From NCBI RefSeq assembly GCF_000304315.1, contig NC_018485.1, positions 1,644,501 to 1,708,500 on the forward strand: a stretch of 64,000 nt of DNA, written 5' to 3'. A model generated the notes under the pieces. The model worked only from the letters and a program-made list of their open reading frames with translations, ran no database searches and was not told the DNA's origin. Below, in pieces: positions 49,306 to 57,900 of this stretch. This DNA is from Methylocystis sp. SC2 (lineage in GTDB: Bacteria; Pseudomonadota; Alphaproteobacteria; Rhizobiales; Beijerinckiaceae). Each line of letters starts with the position of its first letter. The stretch's first letter is position 1. The position numbers were made by a program, and so were the translations under genes.

Positions 49306-49887
49306 GTGAAAACGATCATCGCAACGCTGCGGGGGGTGTCACCGTATTCTCAATCGCGCCACTACGTGCGAGAGCTGGAGCAAGGCGAGTCAGCGGACGA
49401 CAATTATCGGCGCACATGGCGTAACCATCTGCATACGGATAATTCCGGGAATGTGATCATCCCGGCGAATTCTCTGAAGAATTGCCTCTCAGAGGCGGCA
49501 AAATTCATGAGCATATCGGTTCCCGGAAAGGGAAAAGCGACCTATACGAAGAACTTTGAGGCTGGCGTGATGGTCGCTAAGTCGCCGACGATCGGCCTAA
49601 GCAAAGACGAGGTCCAAATGGAGGCGCTGTTCCTTCCTTCCGACGGAAGGCGCGGCGGCCCCAAGCGGGTCATGAAATATTATCCGATCATTCCCGAGTG
49701 GGAGGCGGATGCAGAATTCATCATCGTCGACGAAACCGTTTTACAGTCGTCACTCAAGGACAAGAGCCGGACGGTGTTTCAGGATGTTCTCGAAGGGGCT
49801 GGACAGTTTATTGGGATCGGGCGCTTTCGGCCTCGGAACAACGGCTATTATGGCCGGTTCGAGGTTGTCGGCATCCGAGAAATCTGA
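49306..49887 (+). CDS. Conserved phage protein of unknown function, possibly RAMP-like
   Basis: This encodes 193 residues from a GTG after CGGAGG. The visible motifs are IATLRGVSPYSQSRHYVREL, a TWRNHLHTDNSGNVIIPANS box, FMSISVPGKGKATYTKNF, and the Gly-rich GQFIGIGRFRPRNNGYYGRF near the end. The strand-Gly-loop pattern recalls RAMP (Cas7-like) proteins, but this is weak. I recognise it only as a recurrent phage hypothetical family. It is divergent from Xre, with an operator between. Confidence 0.6.
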   Translation: MKTIIATLRGVSPYSQSRHYVRELEQGESADDNYRRTWRNHLHTDNSGNVIIPANSLKNCLSEAAKFMSISVPGKGKATYTKNFEAGVMVAKSPTIGLSKDEVQMEALFLPSDGRRGGPKRVMKYYPIIPEWEADAEFIIVDETVLQSSLKDKSRTVFQDVLEGAGQFIGIGRFRPRNNGYYGRFEVVGIREI

Positions 49888-49965
49888 CGTCTCGCGACGC
49901 ACCATGACGCAACGCGATGCTTCTCGGCGCCGCGCGCCGCCCTGTAATGCGCCGCAACGCAACGC
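49886..49965. repeat. Degenerate pentanucleotide-period array, copy 2
   Basis: About 16 consecutive pentamers in one phase, near consensus (A/G)ACGC: gacgc, aacgc, gatgc, ggcgc, gccgc, aacgc, aacgc. Occupies the spacer after the 49306 gene. Confidence 0.85.
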
Positions 49966-50030
49966 AACGTCTCTTCGCCAGCGACAAGCAGGCTACGGCC
50001 TGCTTCCCGGTGGCGAAAGTCACCAACTAG

Positions 50031-50140
50031 CGTGCCGCTTCACCGCGTGTCGCATCGCTTCATATCGCGTTGTATTTCCCGTCATTGTGTCGCTTTGCGC
50101 CATATCGCACCGCTGCGCACCGTTTCGCAACGTTATTCTC
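50031..50140. repeat. Degenerate pentanucleotide-period array, copy 3
   Basis: Twenty-two pentamers in one unbroken phase, near consensus CGC(A/T)T: cgcat, cgctt, catat, cgcgt, tgtat. Ends about 20 bp before the next ATG. Confidence 0.85.
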
Positions 50141-50159
50141 TCCTATCATCGGAAAGCAC

Positions 50160-50675
50160 ATGGCAAAATCTCGCTTTGAGACATCCGCAGATGTTGAGAC
50201 GTGCGTCGAATATCTGCGCAAACATCAGAACTCAGGACTCATCGCTTATGTCGAGTTGTCCAAAACCACTGGACGCGAGATAGAAGGCAAGGATCGATAC
50301 ATCCTGGCGTCTGCGCGGCGCATTCTCGAGCGCGAAGGCATTTTTTTCGTGACCGAGACGGGCAATGGCGTGAAGCGCGCTGATGACGCTCAGCTCGCGA
50401 AGCTATCGACGGAAGAACCCATCATCAAAACCCGCCGGATCGCTAAGAGAGCGCGTAAGCGCCAAAGCTCAGTAAACATCCAGGGGCTTACAGACGAGCA
50501 GCGCATGGCGTTTTGGATTGGCAGCGCTATCCTTGGCGCTATCGATCAGGCGGCGAGTCGTGTGTTCCGCAATGCCGTGGAAGAGGCGTCGAACACATCC
50601 GACAGCCAAATCTCGCTCTCGAAGACGATTGATCTCTTCAATAAGATGAAATCGTCGAGTGACAGGCCGCAGTAG
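50160..50675 (+). CDS. Phage cassette protein of unknown function
   Basis: The 171-residue protein starts MAKSRFETSADVETCVEYLR. Residues 20-80 could be a winged HTH (IAYVELSKTTGREIEGKDRY, ASARRILEREGIFFVTETGN); a basic stretch (RRIAKRARKRQS) and a helical C-terminus (AFWIGSAILGAIDQAASRVF) follow. DNA binding is plausible. It is bounded on both sides by pentamer arrays, so it looks like a unit with them. Confidence 0.6.
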   Translation: MAKSRFETSADVETCVEYLRKHQNSGLIAYVELSKTTGREIEGKDRYILASARRILEREGIFFVTETGNGVKRADDAQLAKLSTEEPIIKTRRIAKRARKRQSSVNIQGLTDEQRMAFWIGSAILGAIDQAASRVFRNAVEEASNTSDSQISLSKTIDLFNKMKSSSDRPQ

Positions 50676-50690
50676 GTTTTTCAGCGTATC

Positions 50691-50775
50691 GTGTCGCAGC
50701 GCGACGCGTCGCGCCGCCCGGCGTTGCACGACTCCGCGTCGCAGCGCAGCGCTTCGTAATGTAACGCAACGTTCC
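50691..50775. repeat. Degenerate pentanucleotide-period array, copy 4
   Basis: Seventeen pentamers in one phase with consensus GCGNC (gtgtc, gcagc, gcgac, gcgtc, gcgcc). Follows the stop of the preceding gene after 15 bp. Confidence 0.85.
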
Positions 50776-50820
50776 ATTTTCCCAACGCCGAGTCGATTGT
50801 TGTCGATTGGGCGGCGGGAA

Positions 50821-50955
50821 ACCGCTTTGTCGCGACGTATCGTGTCGCACCGCAACACAGCGCGGCGCTCCACGCTATATAGTTCTGAGACGCGTCGCTT
50901 CGCGACGTAACGCGCCTCCCCGCATCGCGGCGCTAAGCTACGCAACGCAACGATT
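50821..50955. repeat. Degenerate pentanucleotide-period array, copy 5
   Basis: Twenty-seven pentamers in one phase with consensus CGCNN (cgcga, cgtat, cgtgt, cgcac, cgcaa). Ends 25 bp before the TTG start of the terminase-like gene. A 45-bp non-periodic segment (50776-50820) separates it from copy 4. Confidence 0.85.
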
Positions 50956-50979
50956 TAAGATCAATAGGGGATACCTGCC

Positions 50980-51933
50980 TTGGATCATCCACCGATCTCC
51001 TTCGCCCGCCCAGACTGGCGCGAGCGCATCATGGCTGGCCAGTCGCTGTTGCCAGATTTCCCGATTGACAGGCTATCAACCAAGTCTGCCGACCGCGCTT
51101 TGGAGATATGGCGCGATCTCAGAATTCCGGATGTTGCTGGCGACCCGACCTTTGGCGAAGTCGGCGCGCTATGGTTTAAGGATTTCATCTATTCGATGTT
51201 CCTTATGAAGGGCGCGAGCCGCGTTGTCCGTGAGGCGTTCGTGATGACGCCAAAGAAATCCGGCGCGAGCACGAATTGCGCCGCGCTGATGCTGACGGCT
51301 CTCGTTTTGAATAGCCGGCCGAACGCCGTGTTTGGGCTTTTTGGCGTGACGCAGGCTGTTGCGGAGATCGCTTTCTGTATGATGAAAGAGACGATCTCTC
51401 TCGACGATAAGCTATCAGCGCTGTTATCCGTTCGGCACCCACGCGAAATTCACCACCTGACGACTGGCGCTAGGGTTGTCGTGAAGTCTCTGAGCTCTGA
51501 AACGCTTGCATGTGAATATCTGAGCGGCGCTCTTATCGATGGTGCGCAATTGTTCCGGCATGAACGATGGGCTGACGCCCTAAGCGATCTTCGCAGCGCT
51601 CTGGATGGGTATGAGGATTCCTTTCTCATTCTCAACGCGACGCAGTCCAGAGAATTTCCGACCGGGCCGTTCGCGCGAGAATTGATGCGCGCGCGCGCGA
51701 TCCGCGACGGCGTATGTAATGCCGGCGTCTTGCCGTTGATCTATGAACCGCCGGAAGGCGTCGACTGGCAGGATCCGAAGAACTTCCCACTGCTCCATCC
51801 TGGCGTCGGACGCACCGTCGCGGCTGAATTTTTGGAGCGCTCGAAGGAACGCGCGGAGCAAGACGGATATTTGGCTCATTGGGCCGCGCAATGGCTCAAT
51901 GTGGAAACGAAGCCAATGGCGGCCGTCTCCTAG
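50980..51933 (+). CDS. Shortened, ATPase-dead terminase-large-subunit-like protein
   Basis: This encodes 317 residues from a TTG with AGGGG upstream. It aligns with the N-terminal half of the real TerL: PDWRERIMAGQSLLP, GDPTFGEVGALWFKDFIYSM, HHLTTGARVVVK, RAIRDGV. However Walker A reads KKSGAST (Ala96 replaces the Lys), Walker B reads ALIDGAQLF instead of LLVEELHVF, and the nuclease domain is missing. It cannot power packaging. The frame is intact, so it may be a kept dominant-negative or scaffold protein rather than decay. Confidence 0.8.
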   Translation: MDHPPISFARPDWRERIMAGQSLLPDFPIDRLSTKSADRALEIWRDLRIPDVAGDPTFGEVGALWFKDFIYSMFLMKGASRVVREAFVMTPKKSGASTNCAALMLTALVLNSRPNAVFGLFGVTQAVAEIAFCMMKETISLDDKLSALLSVRHPREIHHLTTGARVVVKSLSSETLACEYLSGALIDGAQLFRHERWADALSDLRSALDGYEDSFLILNATQSREFPTGPFARELMRARAIRDGVCNAGVLPLIYEPPEGVDWQDPKNFPLLHPGVGRTVAAEFLERSKERAEQDGYLAHWAAQWLNVETKPMAAVS

Positions 51934-51938
51934 CGCCA

Positions 51939-52598
51939 ATGATCTCGACCAAATACGCGCCTTTCGATCGCGACGTGCTGTTCGACCTCGGCGGCATGTC
52001 GCCGGAAGAGCAGAGCAAGGCGTTTGCCGCTTTCGCCCGTCAAGAAATCGCCACTGCCGATGCGCAGAACGAACGCGCGCTTGGGCGCGCCGTTTCATAT
52101 GAAACCATCGTCGATCAGCGCCGTGGCGCCGCGCTCGAGAGCGTCTCGCCAAATGGCGTGATCGTCGCGAACTTCGATCTCGGGTCCGACGTCGTTGAAT
52201 GGATTTGGGCAAAGCTGATCGCTCGGTCACCATTTCTTTCCGGCGCCTTCATAAAATGGATGCTCGTCTATGCCGATGGGGTCGAAGTTGACGGTCCGGA
52301 AAATATTCCGCCGGATGCGCAGGAAATCGTGATTCTGTCGGCTGTCCCCTATGCGCGCAAGATCGAAAGCGGAAGCTCAAAGCAGGCGCCGGACGGCGTG
52401 TTCGAAGCCCTCGCGGCAATGGCCGCCCAGCGCTATGGCAATCAGGCGAAAATCCGGTTCTCGTATCGCTCGCCGATCGGTGGCGGCACGCCGTTGGACA
52501 AATGGGCGAGCGGCAATGCGGCGAAGGCGGGTCGCAAGCAGCGCCAGCAATTCGCCAAGAACACGCGCCAGCCAGCGATCATCATCCAATTCCGCTGA
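51939..52598 (+). CDS. Tail completion/neck protein (HK97 gp10-like)
   Basis: This encodes 219 residues from the ATG at 51939, 3 bp after the terminase-like stop. The C-terminal half (ILSAVPYARKIESGSSKQAP, FEALAAMAAQRYGNQAKIRF) resembles gp10-like tail-joining proteins. The long N-terminal helical part is less typical. It resumes the structural operon after the cassette. Confidence 0.65.
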   Translation: MISTKYAPFDRDVLFDLGGMSPEEQSKAFAAFARQEIATADAQNERALGRAVSYETIVDQRRGAALESVSPNGVIVANFDLGSDVVEWIWAKLIARSPFLSGAFIKWMLVYADGVEVDGPENIPPDAQEIVILSAVPYARKIESGSSKQAPDGVFEALAAMAAQRYGNQAKIRFSYRSPIGGGTPLDKWASGNAAKAGRKQRQQFAKNTRQPAIIIQFR

Positions 52599-52604
52599 GG
52601 GTAT

Positions 52605-53018
52605 ATGGCCTCTCTCGCCGTTATGAGCGCCGTGGAGGCGCGATTGCGCGCCGGCTGGAGCCGCGCGCCGATCGTCAGCGAAGCGAATACCGAGGGCGCT
52701 CAGCCGCTTGATGGCGGTCCGTATCTTACGGTCACCTACCCCGTCGCGGACGAGACGCAAATCAGCGTCGGCGCGCCTGAGTCCAACACCTATCGGGAGG
52801 AAGGCGCGATCCGTTTCGTGCTTTCCGTGCCGTTCGGCACAGGGCTCCTGCAATGGGCTGCTTGGATCAACGAGCTACGCGATTTGTTTCGCGGCAAGGC
52901 ATTTGACGGTGTCGTGACGTGGGAGGCCCCGCCTTTCGCCGTCAATGACGATACGGAAAGTGCGACGCGCTTCGAGCTCAGTTTTGCGGTCCCCTATCGC
53001 TACGACCTTTTTGCGTAA
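52605..53018 (+). CDS. Tail terminator-like protein (DUF4128-like)
   Basis: The 137-residue protein starts VMSAVEARLRAGWSRAPIVS and contains PYLTVTYPVADETQISVGAP and REEGAIRFVLSVPFGTG, like phage tail terminators that cap the tail tube. Its location just before the tube gene supports this. Confidence 0.75.
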   Translation: MASLAVMSAVEARLRAGWSRAPIVSEANTEGAQPLDGGPYLTVTYPVADETQISVGAPESNTYREEGAIRFVLSVPFGTGLLQWAAWINELRDLFRGKAFDGVVTWEAPPFAVNDDTESATRFELSFAVPYRYDLFA

Positions 53019-53132
53019 TTCGGCCTATGGCCGTCCGCCCATACGCGCCCTTGGGCAAGGCGTTGGAGCGCTGTGAAGCGCCTCGTCCCGCGGCCCGTCG
53101 TGAGACGTCCGCAATGAGAAGGAAGCCCTCCT

Positions 53133-54059
53133 ATGTCGATTGCGCCGACCAGCCGCACGCGCGTGGCGTATATTGCTGAATCTGCATTCGCCACGACGCC
53201 AGACACGCCGACGTTCCTTGAAATTCGTCGCACTGGCGGCAATCTTCGCACGCGAAAGGCCACGGCTGTTTCCGAGGAAATCCATATCGACCGCAATGTG
53301 CGCGCCGAATATCAGCTCGCCCAGGACGTCGAAGGGTCATATGATTTCGAGCTGACCTATGGCTCCTATGACGACATCCTGGAAGCGGCGCTCGGCGGCG
53401 CATGGTCGACGAACGTTCTCGTCAATGGCTCCGTTGAGAAAAGCCTTACCTTCGAAGAGACGATCGATGTTGGCGGCGGTAGCTTCGCCTATCACCGCTT
53501 CACCGGCGTCGAGGTCGACTCGCTCTCGCTGAACTTCACCGCGCGCCGCGGCGTCACGGGCTCGGTCACCCTGCAAGGCAAGCAGGAAGCGCTCGATACG
53601 GCGATCATCTCCGGGGCCACCTATACGGCGCCGAACACGAACGTCATCGAAACGGCGAACAGCGTCGCGTCGCTCGCTGTCGCCAGCCTGTCGCCGGTCC
53701 CGATCGTGCGCAGCCTCTCGCTCAATATCGCCAACAATCTGCGCCGGCATGAAGTTCTGGGCTCGCTCTATACGAACAGCTTCGGCTCCGGCCAGTTGGA
53801 CGTCACGGGCACGCTGGAAGCCTATTTCACGTCCAACGCGCTCTATCAGGCGGTGCTCGACCATGGCACGGGCGCGCTGGCGCTGACGATTGGTTCGGTG
53901 ACGGCCAAGAAATACACAATCTCGCTTCCCGTCATTCAGTTTCTCGACGGGGCCAAAAGGCTCGGCGGGAAGAACGATGACGTCATGGTGTCGATCCCGT
54001 TCCGCGCGGTCGCTGACTCGGCGCCGAAGTCGATCTCAATCACGAGGGCCGTTGCGTAA
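53133..54059 (+). CDS. Major tail tube protein
   Basis: The 308-residue beta-rich protein begins SRTRVAYIAESAFATTPDTP and continues RKATAVSEEIHIDRNVRAEY, YDDILEAALGG and GVEVDSLSLNFTARRGVTGS, the pattern of siphophage tube proteins. It assembles into the hexameric ring stack inside the tail. It precedes the tail chaperones, as expected. Confidence 0.88.
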   Translation: MSIAPTSRTRVAYIAESAFATTPDTPTFLEIRRTGGNLRTRKATAVSEEIHIDRNVRAEYQLAQDVEGSYDFELTYGSYDDILEAALGGAWSTNVLVNGSVEKSLTFEETIDVGGGSFAYHRFTGVEVDSLSLNFTARRGVTGSVTLQGKQEALDTAIISGATYTAPNTNVIETANSVASLAVASLSPVPIVRSLSLNIANNLRRHEVLGSLYTNSFGSGQLDVTGTLEAYFTSNALYQAVLDHGTGALALTIGSVTAKKYTISLPVIQFLDGAKRLGGKNDDVMVSIPFRAVADSAPKSISITRAVA

Positions 54060-54256
54060 TGAAACAGGTCGAAATCCTCACCACCTTCCGAGGCTATCCC
54101 GACGACACGGTCGCCTCGGAAACGGTCTATGTGGCCGGCGCGAAGGTCTCACTGCAAGACGCCTTCGCCGACCTCATCATCAAAAAGGGCCTCGCCAGGG
54201 AAATCGTCGATCACCCCGCCCGCGCCGCCAATGTCAAATCGGAGCCTGCGCCGTGA
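54059..54256 (+). CDS. Small phage tail protein
   Basis: The 65-residue protein (MKQVEILTTFRGYPDDTVAS) overlaps the tube stop and the next start. Beta-rich N-terminus, helix ASLQDAFADLI-like in the middle. It may be a tail assembly accessory protein. Confidence 0.6.
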   Translation: MKQVEILTTFRGYPDDTVASETVYVAGAKVSLQDAFADLIIKKGLAREIVDHPARAANVKSEPAP

Positions 54257-54732
54257 AGCTTTCGGACATCAAAAGAAACGTCGCCGCCGAGAAATCCGGG
54301 CGCTGGATCGATATCAAACAGCCTGAGTTCGATGGCGTCGCCCTCAAGGTGCGCGGGATCGGCAACCCCGATTATGAGGCGCTGAAAGCCCGGCTGATCG
54401 AGATGCGCGCGCCAGCCGATCGAGAAAAGGACCTCGACGCCAATGAAATCGCGCAGCTGCTCGGCGAGACGATTTTGTTCGGCTGGCGCGGCATTTTGAA
54501 CGACGACGCGACGCCCTTGGTTTTCGACGTCGCGACGGCCATGCGATATCTCGCCGACCCGGAGTATGGCGACTTCCGGTCTGCCGTGATCTGGGCGGCC
54601 CAGAACGTCGGGCGCGACCGCTACGCCAGCGCGGAGCAAGACGCAAAAAACTCACCGCCGCTCTGCGCTGGACGCTCGAATGGGGCGGGTCGGCGGACTG
54701 GCTCGCCGATGCCGCGCAAGAGCAGGGAATAG
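54253..54732 (+). CDS. Tail assembly chaperone, zero-frame product (gpG-like)
   Basis: This encodes 159 residues from a GTG in a GTGA junction. It has VKLSDIKRNVAAEKSGRWID, FDGVALKVRGIGNPDYEALK and ETILFGWRGILNDDATPLVF, typical of siphophage tail chaperones that coat the tape measure during tail assembly. Residues after position 133 (past the slippery site) differ in composition because most of the functional tail is encoded in the -1 frame. Confidence 0.85.
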   Translation: MKLSDIKRNVAAEKSGRWIDIKQPEFDGVALKVRGIGNPDYEALKARLIEMRAPADREKDLDANEIAQLLGETILFGWRGILNDDATPLVFDVATAMRYLADPEYGDFRSAVIWAAQNVGRDRYASAEQDAKNSPPLCAGRSNGAGRRTGSPMPRKSRE

Positions 54733-54986
54733 AGCCGAAGGCGCTGGCCGATCGCGTCGACCCGGCCCAACATCTTCTCATCGTCTGGCGGGCGTTCTGG
54801 GCGCTGACGAATGATCGGCCCTTCGGCGCGATGGGCGGGATGGGCTACATCCCGTTCCTCGCGATCGATCGCTACGCGGCCCGCTACGGCATTTCCGACG
54901 TTGATGAATTTGAGCGGTTCCAAACGCTGCTGCGCCAGATGGACGACGACTATCTTGCCTGGATTGTCGAACATAAGGACGATTGA
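54253..54986 (+). CDS. Tail assembly chaperone, -1 frameshift product (gpGT-like)
   Basis: The frames joined at 54651 give 244 residues. The extension starts LTAALRWTLEWGGSADWLAD and contains HLLIVWRAFWALTNDRPFGA, then DRYAARYGISDVDEFERFQT, with codon use and composition of a real gene and no start codon of its own. The ratio of G to GT made by frameshifting is conserved in tailed phages and important for tail length. Ends 3 bp before the tape measure start. Confidence 0.88.
54645..54651 (+). promoter_or_regulatory. -1 programmed frameshift site A AAA AAC
   Basis: Six A bases and a C give the exact X XXY YYZ heptamer with zero-frame codons AAA and AAC. Slipping by one base opens a 111-codon extension ending at 54986. 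Confidence 0.9.
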
Positions 54987-54989
54987 TTT

Positions 54990-57900
54990 ATGGCCGTGAC
55001 GATGGAAGTCATCCGAACGTTGACGACGCGCGCACGCACGGAAGGCGTCGACGCGGCGCGGCGCGAGCTTGAGTCCTTCGCCAAGGCGCAGGACGGCGTC
55101 TCGAAAAGCAATGACAACGCCGCGCGCAGCGTGCTGTCGGCGGCGAAATCCTTCGATGCGCTCGAGCGCTCGGTCGATCCTGTCGCCAAGGCGAACGCCC
55201 GCCTCTCCGTGGAGCAGGCGAAGGTGCAGCGCGCGCTGAACGAAGGGTCTGTTTCCGCCGAGCGTGCGGCGAAGGTGCTCAACCTTCTCGGCGCCCGCCA
55301 TGAGGCGGCGATCGCGGCGACGCAGCGCCACGCCGGCGCGACCAGCGATTTCACGGCGCGCCTGTCGGAGTGGAGCAGACAAACCAATTCCGTCGCGGCG
55401 CGCATGTCGCAAACGACGCAGGCGACGAACGACAATGTCAAGGCGGTCGGCCTTGCGCGTCACGAATGGACGAATTTCGGACGCCAGGTCCAGGACGTCG
55501 TGACGATGGGCCTTGGCGGCGCCTCGCCGCTGCAGATCGCCTCAACGCAGGGCGCGCAGTTTTTCGACATCTTCACGTCCAGTTCGGCGGGCGCCAGCGC
55601 GGCGCTGAAGGACGTCGGCGGGGTGGCGCTGCGTCTAGTGCTGAATCCTGTGACCGCGATCGCCGCTGCGGCGGGAACGGCAGCGCTGGCGATGTTTCGC
55701 TGGAAGGAACAGACCGACGCCCTGACGTTCTCGCTTAACGGGCTCGGCCGCCAAAGCGGCATGACGGTTTCGCAGGTCAATCGCATCGCCGAGGCTGGCG
55801 CGGCGGGTGCCGGGATTTCCAATGCCTCGGCGCGCGGCCTCGCCGGTCAGTTTCTTAGTGCCGGCGTCCCGGGCGGAAGCCTGCAGGGCGCGATCAGCGC
55901 CGCGCGTGGCCTGTCGCGTGGTCTTGGCGTCGATCTTGATGACGCCGGCAAGGAGCTCGCCGCCGCGCTTGCTGAGCCGGTTAAGGGCGCTGACGATCTT
56001 GCCAGGAAATACGGCATCGTCTCCTTCGCCGAGCGCGAGCACATCAAGCAGCTTTCGGCTGTTGGCGATCGCGCCGGCGCGTCGGCGAAGCTGCTTGCCG
56101 TGCTCGGCGACCGAATTTCACAGATGCAAGATCCGACGACGGCGTGGGGACGTCTGTTGGACGGCATCGGTAAGCGTATGTCAGACCGTCTCGACAAGCT
56201 CGGGCAGGAAATCGAGGGGCCGAAGACTTTCAAGCAAGTCTTCGATCCACTGCGCCAGGCTGCGGAAAACGAAAAGCGCGCCCAACAGGATATCGCTGCG
56301 GCGCGAGGGCAGGAACTTGGCCGATTGCGCGAGGATTCGGCCTTCGCGGTGCGTGAAATCCAAGCGCGCACATTCGCTGAGCGCGAGGCTGTAGCGACCG
56401 AGCGCGCCCGCACGCAGGTCATGCGGGAAACCCATGACGCTGTGAAAGCATCGATTGCCGCCGAAAGCGAGCGCGCCAAACTCATGGCGGAGTCGGCGCG
56501 CAAGGTCGACGACCTCGCCAGGACATCGGCAGACAGCCTTCGTCTGTCAAAAATGATGCCGTTCGATCGCCGCATGGCGGAAATCGACATCGCCGAACGG
56601 GATTTCCGACGGGAAAACCTTCCGAGCGCGGCCACGCCGATGGCGGCGGAGTTCAATACGGCCGGGAGCGCGGCCAAAAACCTCGCCGCGGCGCTGAATA
56701 GTGCAGCAAGCCTCATCTCCCATGAAGGCGGCAGACGCATCATCGGCATTTCCCGTAGCGGCTCTCCGGATGATCCGCGCGGCCTGTCGGATTTCATCCG
56801 GTCGGAAGCGGCGCGGATCGGCATTGATCCGAATGTCGCGCTGCGGGTCGCGCGCAGCGAGGGTCTGAAGGACTTCACCGGAGATAGCGGCTCATCTTTC
56901 AGCGCTTTCCAGCTGCACCGCGGCGGCATCGCCAAGGGCGGCAATGCGGTCAGCGGGCTCGGCGACGACTTCTTTCGCCAGACGGGCCTCGACCCGAGCA
57001 ACCCGGCCAATGAGCGCGCCGCGATCACCTATGCGCTCGAGGCGGCGAAGCGCATGGGCTGGACGCCGTTTCACGGCGCGGCGCGCGCCGGGATCGGCCG
57101 ATTCGAAGGGATCGGGGCCAACGATAACACTGGCCTCTCGGCGCGCGCTGCCGGCGCGTTCAATGATCAGCGCGAGGCGGCCCGCTTCGAAGCGATGGTC
57201 AAACCGCTTCAGGACGCGAACCGCGAGATCGAGCGCCAGCGCGCCGCGCTGCAATCGCAGGAATCCGCGCTCGGTCGGGCGACGGCGGAAGTCGCCAAGG
57301 CGTCGAAAGAGCAGGAACTGCTCAATCAGATGCAGGCGCAAGGCGTGCCGCTGACTGATCAGCTTCGTGCCTCGATTGGCGCGACGGCTGAGAATTACGG
57401 ACGCCTCGCCGCCGAGACGGAAGCCTTCGCCGACAAGCAGCGTCTCATCGTCGGACTCATGGACACGGTCCGTAGCGGCGCGAGCGAAGGTCTCGGTGGC
57501 GTCGCTTCGGCGCTGCTCCGCGGCGCGGATGCCGGCAAGGAACTCGAAAATTCCCTGCAGCGCATCGCCGATCGCCTCGCGCAACTCGCTATCGACCGAT
57601 CGATCGAAAGTATCTTCGGTAAAACCGGCTCGGCAAGCGGCGGCATTCTTGGCGGGCTTGTCGGAAGCCTGTTTGGCGGTGGCGGCAAGGGCACGGGATA
57701 TTTCAGCGCGCCACTATTCCCCTCGCTCGACATTGGCGGCGTCGTCGGCGCGCCAGGCGGGAAGCACGTCGCTGCGCCGATGTCGGCGTTTATCGGCGCG
57801 CCGCATTTCGCCGCTGGCGGCGCCGTTCCGGTGATCGCGCATGCCGGCGAGGTCATTCTCAACGCCGCGCAGCAGCGCAGCGTCGCGGCGGCGCTTACTG

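Noticed and set aside
49886..50955. Pentamer arrays read as protein (Arg/Asn/Ala/Thr-rich frames on both strands)
   Set aside because: Frames here arise from the 5-bp period (15-bp codon cycle), have no ribosome sites and appear in several frames and on both strands alike.
50980..51933. Assembly duplication of the terminase gene
   Set aside because: DNA and protein differ throughout from the 40229 gene, with distinct flanks; it is a diverged homologue, not a copy.
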